DNA from: Trichaptum fuscoviolaceum
Lineage: Eukaryota > Basidiomycota > Agaricomycetes > Hymenochaetales > Trichaptaceae
Length of the DNA: 64,000 nt
Direction of reading: 5' to 3'
Assembly (NCBI GenBank): GCA_910574455.1
Contig: CAJSYZ010000011.1
Span: 3,766,941-3,830,940 of the forward strand
Shown: piece by piece, positions 56,970-64,000 of the stretch
Layout of the letters: the number at the start of each line of letters is the position of its first letter
Position numbering within the stretch: position 1 is the stretch's first letter
Made by a program: the position numbers and the translations under genes
The notes under the pieces: model-generated
What the model was told of the DNA's origin: nothing
The model's input: the letters and a program-made list of their open reading frames with translations, nothing else
Database searches by the model: none

Positions 56970-58870
56970 CTAACTATTTTGAAGATATATAGTGCTGACC
57001 TGACTGATTCCCCGGCACTTATGCTTCTCTGAACTTGAGAAATCAAAGACTTTATACGATCCATCCGCCGCCCTGGCAACGTTCCGCTCCTCCAGGTCGT
57101 TGTGGGCAATTCCGATGCTGTGAAGAGCCTTGACAGCATTAAATATCTCATTTCTGGATGCAAATGTTTAGTGCGACTATGCTGTGCCACTTGTTAAACT
57201 GATAGAGCTTACCTATCGTCTTCCTTCAAGTCTTCCCATTTCTCCTTGACAGAAGACCCTGCGTAATCGAGAACCAGCATGAGCATATACCGCGACTCGT
57301 ACAAGCCATAGCAACGCGGGACTTCGTCTCTTATCTTCCCGACACCCCTCGCACGTTCGATCACGCGATAGATCTCGAATTCATTGCGCAAGCGTTCAAC
57401 GGCGCCTTTCTCTCTATCAGTAGTACCCTTCTGTGCAATCTTCAGTGCATACGATTGAACGCCAGGAGTGTTGTCATCTCCGTCGATATCGTGCTTCGCT
57501 TCATATACGGTGCCTGTCGAACCGCAACCAAGTAGACGCTGAAGGCGTAGCAGGAAAGGGTGTTCGCCCAGAGGAGGAAATTCGCTGGTTCCTTCAACGG
57601 CAGAGAAGGAAAACCACTGGGTGCGTGCTTTACGGACTGTCCAGCTGAACTGCGAGTATTGTTAGTATGAGGGGATGTTCAAAAGCCCAGCAGTCCACTC
57701 ACTTTGATATCGACCGAGTTGTTCATATTATTTGGGCGTTTCCTGGGCCGTAATACGCGCGGTTCACTCGGCGGGGGGTCGTCACAATCTTCGTCAGGTT
57801 CGAATGTGCCGCCAGGATCGGAGTTAGGGCTCGGACTATTTTGATCACCTTCTGCATCCTCCTTTTCTTCGTCGAATGTCGCCAGGTTGAAATCACTGAG
57901 ATCAGCTTTTGATTCTACTTCGAACTTGTCCTGTGCCGCAAGCATCATTGCAAGCAACGCGCAAAACGGTCGAGTGTTGTCAGACTGTTTCTCCACCTCA
58001 GAATACGTGATATACGGTACATTTGAAGCACCCGGGCCTGGAGTACGGTTGTGGAGGCGGAAGAATACCCAGCTGTCATGGCATGTCAAGGCCAACCAAT
58101 TCGATTTATGACTGGCCATATACAGGCATATCTAATTGACTATTAGAAATGCCAGTAATAGCGTAGTTAGATTCTCACCTTGTTCACCACCTTTGCGTGT
58201 AACGTGCCTCCAGGTTTCATATGTATCCGGAAAGACCTCTTGAGAAGATTTCTAATAGCAGCTTCCATGACTGAGACGGATTTGACTTCGACGAGTATTT
58301 TGCCCGTATCCGAAAGAATGCAGAAGTTTACCTTTGATTTGAAGTCCGTTTTCTCGCCCGTGATACGCTTGTTGCTCATTCTACCATCCAGCTTCTCCGC
58401 GCGTGTAGGTTGCGCTTCATCAATGATACGGATCTCATTGCCGAGAAGCTTCATTATGAAGGATAGAGCATTGACATTACCAGCGCGAACCATATATCTC
58501 GCCTGGCATATAAAGTAGCCACATTAGCCAGCTGTTGTTGATGAAAAACATCACTAACCTGAGCTTCATTATCATTTGTATCCCAAGTGATACCGACAAT
58601 CGAACTGAATATGACGGCTAGCTGCTCTTGGGTGATTTCCGCAGGAACAGGGTTGTTCTTGAAATACACCCCCAACGCTGATAAAAGACAGTCGACCATT
58701 TGATTGTCAAATCTTGCTGTAATGGGTTTCCAATCGTTGTCCAACGCTGCCACTTCCTCTTCCGAGACGTCCGAGCATCCTAAGCTATTCCCGGAGCGCA
58801 CAGGTTCTGGAGAAGGGAATTTCGCATGGACCACTAGGTACTGGAAGATATCGAAGGTCTGTTGCGACAT
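56970..58870 (-). CDS. Fusion of a PD-(D/E)XK nuclease-like region with a C-terminally short protein-kinase-like domain
   Basis: Five exons (58870-58559, 58502-58179, 58131-57703, 57649-57213, 57153-56970) encode 561 residues. Residues 1-104 form a helical N-terminus (MSQQTFDIFQYLVVHAKF). Residues 105-212 contain NALSFIMKLLGNEIRII and KVNFCILSDTGKILVEVKS, resembling a restriction-endonuclease fold with E176-x-K178; the preceding catalytic Asp position reads Asn163. An acidic, Ser/Pro-rich linker follows. The kinase-like part starts at about 387 (LLGCGSTGTVYEAKH glycine loop 396-401, YALKIA lysine, LVLDYAGSS hinge). It has HNDLEERNV (Asp520, Asn525) and VFDFSSSEKHKC, with DFS instead of DFG. 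The protein stops about 20 residues later, so activation segment, APE and most of the C-lobe are missing. Similar short kinases are known in Agaricomycetes. The nuclease call is inference from motif shape. Function unknown. Confidence 0.72.
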
Positions 58871-59001
58871 AATGGTTACGAGTAAAGAGTTGTGACAGCC
58901 CCCGCTGGTGGCACGGTCTTACTTAGTACTTATTACTAGTAATCGCCACTCCCGAGTCAGGCTCATTCGGGAAAGGAAGGCGATGCGCCATTACAATTGA
59001 T

Positions 59002-60830
59002 GCAGTCAGCTCCTCTTCCACCTCATCATGGCATGGCTCAGTCAAAATACTCTCGGGACCTCCTCTCCAAAAGCATCAAGACTTAGCGAACCTCCTACCC
59101 CAAGGTCGCAAGCGGACGTGTGCAGCACAGTGCTAGGTCTTGTTCGAGACTCCCAACTCTCGGCGCCTCATTATGGTCTGACAACGGTCTAGCTGCAATG
59201 GGTGTATTAGACAGCTGTGTTGAGGTGTGTGAAAGGCAGCAGGTTTCGCTTGCAAGATATTGCAAGAGGGTGGAAAGACACACCCCGGCTTATTGTGCGA
59301 TCATCCAACGACCTCCGTTCGCCGACGGTCACCGCAGAGCAGCGATGCGAATCAGCCGAGAAGAGAGTTTAAGGATGTGATAGACGTGGTTGAAGGCGGG
59401 GGCAGAGAAGTCAATGAGGGCGCGTTTTCTGCGAAGTTGGGGCTCGAGATGTTTCAAAGAAGGAAGCGAGTGAGCAACGAGGAGTTTATCGCCCGAGGTA
59501 TGTCCAGCTTTTTTCACACCCTGCTTGCTATTTACAACGATCAGGTAGGATATGGAGTCTCATCTTCTTCATCGTCCCGACTTCTCTACCGCATCCATAC
59601 CTGGATGGACAGGATAATGACGCATCACAAATCCCGCGGGCTGCGTACACGGCCCTCCGTATGCTCCCAAAGCCGCTGGCGCCGGGGACGTGGGCCTGCT
59701 GTCTGAGTCTTCGAGCAGGCAGTCCGGAATGCTGGGTGGACGGCCGACTTGTGGTGCGAGAACCGGATCCGGCGACCGCGTATGCAACTCGGAGCGACAC
59801 GAGCATTCAATCGAGTATGCAAAAACCTTTGCCGTCGTTGCATACGCCAACAATGACTGTCACTGAGTTCGGGCATGCTCGGACGCATTCCCAGCCTGAA
59901 CTCTTCGATCAGTCTCCCGATCGTAATCCGTATAATTCATCGCTCGTTGACATTCCTGGAACTAGCTCGAGCGCTGGGCGAACAGCACTCCCCTCTGGCA
60001 TTCCAGCCTTCACCATGCCTCCTGACGTCAACCCGTTCCGTACCGCTCTGTCCTCACCATCAGCTCATCTCTCTCCTCCTCCCCAACATCCTCTTCGCTC
60101 GTCCCCGTCGACCCCATCCCTCGTCTCATCGTTCGCTCCCTCCAACTTCTCTTTGGCGGGATCTAAGCTTGCCATGATGTCCATGAAATCTTGGAAACCA
60201 CCAAGAACCCTCTCCGGACCAAAGCCGCCTCTGACGCTCCGCCTTAAGTGCACACAGGGTCCGCTCATATCGCCTTCGCTACCTCCATACACATCTCTCC
60301 CACTCTCGCTGATACCGAGCACACGGCTGGTGACAAATACGCTAGACAAAACGAAAAGGAAACAAGCAAGAAGATAGCGAGACGGGAGCGGAAGCAGACG
60401 AAGAAGGACGCGAAGGCGAAAGTGGCGAAGGAAAAGAGAGCGCGAGAGGGCAAGGAGACGAAGAAGGAGAAGGCGGAGCTAGGTCAGGAAGCGCATACGG
60501 TTGTAGTGGTTGGACTAGGGGAAGGAATTGATGGGAAGGGAGATGGGAAAGGTGGCATGGGCAAGCTCATGTATGAGTGCGTATTTGTATGCATTATCCT
60601 CTTCCACTTCTCTGATTGTCTGTTTGCCTACAGTGGCTGTTCCTATGTATCCGTTGATGGCACTCTGCGTGCTACCTTCGAAGCCAGGCTCGGGAAACCC
60701 GAGTCTGAATGCATTATCTGTTGGATGGTGGATGGGCAAAATGTACCGTGTGGGAACACTGTTTCTCGAGGAGGTTTCACTATAAGGTCGCCACCTTCTG
60801 TCTTGGTTGCATTTTCAACACGTTCCACTC
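59002..60830 (+). pseudogene. Second, decayed copy of the PPxY-motif gene
   Basis: Starting about 59002 the sequence aligns with 54549 onward of the intact copy, so the ATG, the PPxY segment and the promoter are missing. Frame-breaking changes follow: about 20 bp deleted in the region matching the LVASSSS segment, loss of the stretch encoding LIKLLELSAPLTQYTIHELR through CVLLQG, and a 5-bp insertion at about 60347 (after TTGGA/CTAGAC, before GAAAAGG) that ends the frame at 60377. The block 59540-60250 remains almost identical to 55285-55990. Splice sites of both introns are preserved, with the second intron 57 bp here (60577-60633) against 160 bp in the intact copy. This copy keeps a longer C-terminal reading (CWMVDGQNVPCGNTVSRGG) that the intact copy lacks. 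Confidence 0.82.
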
Positions 60831-61528
60831 TATATTCTTTCTTATATGTGGGACATGTAGCACTTTCGTACGTGCTTTTTTGGATACCTATTTTATTCAT
60901 ACCTATACATCAGCAAAGATTGACCCGGGTCAACGATGATGGATACATCTCTTTTACCTTGAAGTGGCGGCCGTGCCAGTGTCACGGTCAGTGTATCCCA
61001 CGCCCGTTTTTTCTCCTCTGTCTCTCAAGGTCAACTAAAGAACAAGCTTTTTCATCAAAAACTTTATACTGGCGATGCATTATTGCTACTGCGCGATCCG
61101 AGCCTCTCTATGTCACAGACTTCGGACAGAGTGCGTAACGAGGTTTTCTTCGTGTTATGAACTCATGAAATTGATTTAAAGGCCATTCTTTTGTGCCCGC
61201 TACTGTAGCAAGCATAAGACAGAATTTCTTTGTCGAATGAAAGACAAGAGCTCGGGGATCTGTTGAGGACAATCACGATGGACAATGGCCGCTGGTGATG
61301 TTTGTTCATATGAATGGAGGCTCATGGCATGTCGACTAAGCGAGGTTGTGGGACCATAGGTTTAGGCGTATTGTTTAAGGAAGTCCATGGGTGCGTGTTA
61401 AAAGGATAATGCCCGCTTTGTGGCTCAGGCAGACCTTAAAATCCAGCAACCCGGGTCCGTTGCAAAGAACTTCACTTTTTCTTACATTGGTTCTCCCCGT
61501 GCATTGCGCCCTTCGACCACACCCGATC
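60831..61528. other. Intergenic; upstream flank of F-box gene 4
   Basis: After the pseudogene an open frame runs on to 61138 without recognisable content. From about 61200 the DNA matches, inverted, the region upstream of F-box gene 2 (to about 47500), marking the edge of the inverted duplication. Confidence 0.45.
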
Positions 61529-63496
61529 ATGACCGCTTCTCTCCTGTCCTTACCAGATGAACTGCTTCTTGCAGTCGCGGTCCACCTCATGGCTCCACAT
61601 CGTCCTCTCGAAATGCTATCGACGTTCGGACCTTTGAGCCCTTGGTCACGGCAGAAGACCATATACGTCAAACCAAATCAGCTCTTGAAAGAGCCTTACG
61701 CAGCCGATCTCTTCGCTTTTTGCAGAGTCAACAAGCATCTGTACAACACGATTCCCCCGTTTCTTCGTGCTGAATCTTCGTTCGACTTTTATACCTTCAG
61801 CTCAGTCGACTTGATGAAAGAAAATACGGTTGTACAGAGAAATGCAACTATCGTAAGGTAAGTCGCAATATGCATGATATGTGTCGGTATATAGTGATGA
61901 AAGTCAGGTCACTCGATATCTCCCGCCCTTTTTCAGCCTACTGGTGGGAGGAGGAGGAGGAGGAGGAGGCGGAGTATACCTCCGATGAAGACGCTCCGAT
62001 CGCTACTAACAGTCACACAAGCATTTTCTGCCGAAACTTGAAGACCTTCTCTGGTCTTACATCCCTATTCTTACATAATGTCAATGCTTCGAAGAATATC
62101 ATGCAAGTTATAGCAGGTCTGCGAAACCTGACGGCATTGACGTTGCATACCGTCACTCCTGACGACGACTACCAGGCAGAGGATGAATACGAAACGATCG
62201 ATCTACCTCCACTGACGTCTCTCCACGTCTGGCGTCCTGGGCCCAGAGACTTGTCGCTAATAATCTCACTGCAGACGAGTTTGCAAGATCTTTGTCTCAT
62301 GGACTACGATTACTACCACGAGGACACGTGGAACAGAGGAACTCTCTTCGAACATGAATTTCCGAAGCTTCGGTGCCTTTCCTTGGGGCCATTCATGAAA
62401 GACCAATCGGACGCCTCCGCATTCATACGCTTCGTTCTGAGGCATCGAACAACTCTGCGGGAGCTCAACGTTGATTTCGCTCAAGACTATTGTGTAAAAG
62501 TAGCAATGAACCTTAGCTGGGTTTATCGTATCATCAAGATTATGTGCTGCGATGACGTGGAGGAAAGGGAAGGAATGGATCGTATATGGACGGAGGAAGA
62601 AGAAGAAGTAACAGGAGTTCATTGGGCTGAATACGTTGTGGCGGGATTCGGATGCGTTGTACATGAGGCCGACGGAAGCGTTTGCGATGGACCTCCGAGA
62701 CGCCTGGTGGAGTTTGGACTAGATCTATCAAGCTTCAGAGTTAACAGCTATGTATCCATAAACAAATATGCGCCCATCTCTAGCCTCATTCGGATGTTTC
62801 AAGATGAAATATTTAGGTCTATCGAGCAAATGGTCCTCATATTACCAGTACTGCAATCCGAGGCTGGCGAGGACGAATACGTGAAGGGTCAATTCGTGCG
62901 TACTGGATTTTTGACTATCTTCTATTTTTCTCCTTAATCTTGTGTGCATGTAGGATGGATACGAGTCACTCTGCGCCGAGCTCCCTCACCTTCGTGCCTT
63001 GAGCCTCTTTCCTCAGTTTGATCCCTTGACTTGGTCGGAGGATGACAGCAGAGTAATATTGTTTCCATTACTTATCGATCCCGAAGACATTCATCGTCAT
63101 CCTGACTTCAGGTACTACAGAGATTGGCAATACTATTTACCATATTCAAGCGTCAACTGGGCCAGCTATCCATTGTTAGAAGGTCAAGTGAAACTGGTAA
63201 ATATGTGGAAGGACGAGATGCTTGCAAATGTACATTCCGTTATGTCAAGTCTCATGCTGAGGTGCACGGCGCTCGAAGTTGTCCACTGGTGGATCGGAGA
63301 TTTCTGGGACAGTCACAGTGGGATCCAATGCGACTGGGTTTGGCGATGGGCGAAGGGGATTACGCAGGGAAAATCGTCAGAAGCAGTATCTCTATTGAAT
63401 GATCTGCGGATACCGAACACTCCCAATGCTCCTCGAAAAAAATCAAGTTCGGTGTTCGTCGGGAGGATGGCCGATTATGAATCAAATCTATTGTAA
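61529..63496 (+). CDS. F-box protein, lineage-specific family (F-box gene 4)
   Basis: Three exons as in gene 2. The ATG at 61529 precedes TASLLSLPDELLLAVAVHLMAPHRPLEM (F-box), then STFGPLSPWSRQKTIYVKP and AADLFAFCRVNKHLYNTIPPFLRAE. Exon 2 opens SLDISRPFSAYWWEEEEEEEAEYTSDEDAP, continues with leucine-rich segments (LKTFSGLTSLFLHN, LRNLTALTLHTV, LTSLHVWRPGPRDL, LRCLSLGPFMKDQSDASAF) and ends with YVVAGFGCVVHEADG, RLVEFGLDLSSF and PISSLIRMFQDEIFRSIEQMVLILP. Exon 3 ends VFVGRMADYESNLL. It is a very close relative of gene 2, in the opposite orientation 14 kb away, with similarity extending into the upstream flank. It is intact, so both copies may be expressed. By family it is an SCF substrate receptor with unknown target. 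Confidence 0.83.
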
Positions 63497-64000
63497 TATA
63501 TGTATATTGATAACTTAGTTTAATTGTATAGTTTGATTGTTTTGTTTCTTCATGTACGTTCGTCTCTCATTCCCCATCATAACCACAGAATTGTATACGA
63601 GAGGTAGTTCAATCGGTTATAACAATCGGTTTCAAGTTTACTACCCAATACGAGGGACTATATCCCCGCCACGAAGCGTAGCGTAGTAGAGGGATGTGTG
63701 GCCGCGAAAAAATTATCGAATTGTCAGCAAGTAAGCATTACAAATCAAAAGTTGTCCAATCCCATGTCTCCGATCCTCGGATCAAATCACTTTTCAAACC
63801 GTTTTTGCTCAGGATCTTACATTTCTCGTGCGTACCTCTTCTGCTTCCCTTCTTATGGCTTTTCATATGGCTTTTACGCTGTTCATTTACTTTTCCTCTC
63901 GGTCTTAATTTCCTTAGCCCCTATGTCCTCTATTATCTGCTATTTTCTTCTTCATATCCTTGCCCTTTTTGTACATATGCATTCACTTCTCCTTTCCCCC
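63497..64000. other. 3' flank of F-box gene 4
   Basis: AT-rich, no gene recognised to the window edge. A tRNA-like fragment near 63606 was considered and rejected. Confidence 0.45.

Noticed and set aside
56970..60830. A dedicated conflict or defence island built from the kinase fusion plus flanking PPxY copies
   Set aside because: The arrangement is explained by a direct duplication around the kinase gene. Nothing in the sequence shows that these genes act together.
60248..61138. 296-codon open frame at the end of the decayed PPxY copy
   Set aside because: It is the frame-shifted tail of the pseudogene read through a 57-bp intron whose length is divisible by three; it has no ATG near its start.
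63606..63650. tRNA-like stretch (TAGTTCAATCGGT followed by GGTTTCAAG)
   Set aside because: Weak A- and B-box resemblance but no acceptor stem pairing or convincing anticodon arm could be drawn.

Overview
The window looks like nuclear DNA of a filamentous basidiomycete, most likely an Agaricomycete. Genes are cut by many short introns (mostly 46-73 bp, GT...AG). Most of the 12 genes with a family assignment are typical of mushroom-forming or wood-decay fungi: three secreted GH16 laminarinase-type glucanases, two CFEM-type GPI proteins, an expanded F-box family, and lineage-specific kinases. I see no intact transposase, reverse transcriptase, rRNA, convincing tRNA or CRISPR array. The order or species cannot be fixed from sequence alone.

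Layout. 1-2.9 kb: end of an acidic ORF, then a decayed, intron-bearing fragment of the splicing-factor gene clf1 bordered by a 28-bp direct repeat. 2.9-4.9 kb: tandem CFEM/GPI genes (minus). 6.1-8.2 kb: TKL-like kinase (plus). 8.3-9.6 kb: GH16 gene A (minus). 10.5-14.4 kb: acyl-CoA dehydrogenase and class-V aminotransferase (plus). 14.5-15.8 kb: GH16 gene B (minus). 16.8-18.1 kb: HtrL/YibB-like Golgi glycosyltransferase (minus). 18.6-23.0 kb: F-box gene 1 and an SLD3-like replication regulator (plus). 23.0-31.3 kb: 8.3 kb with no supportable gene. 31.3-36.8 kb: a PAR32/DUF3602-type disordered protein with two introns above 1 kb. 36.8-40.0 kb: another gene-free stretch. 40.0-42.4 kb: bestrophin-type channel, 13 exons (minus). 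43.9-45.1 kb: GH16 gene C (plus). 45.2-63.5 kb: a duplication-rich block. It holds F-box genes 2 and 3 (minus), a PPxY-motif hypothetical gene, a nuclease-like/kinase-like fusion (minus), a decayed second copy of the PPxY gene, and F-box gene 4 (plus), an inverted copy of F-box gene 2.

How the parts relate. There is no operon-like logic. Themes are secreted beta-glucan modification (three GH16 genes), cell-surface or secretory functions (CFEM proteins, glycosyltransferase, bestrophin), mitochondrial-type metabolism (acyl-CoA dehydrogenase, aminotransferase), cell-cycle control (SLD3, with an MCB-like ACGCGT upstream), and lineage-specific signalling or ubiquitin genes. The right half records repeated local duplication, inversion and decay. 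Two octamers, CACTGGCA and TCCGAGTC (either strand), recur far above chance, mainly outside exons.

Splice sites were read by eye, using consensus GT/AG, reading phase and family motifs. Summed exon lengths are divisible by three for the CFEM genes, aminotransferase, glycosyltransferase, PAR32-like gene, F-box gene 2, the intact PPxY gene and the nuclease/kinase fusion. Family assignments come from recognised motifs, not database searches.
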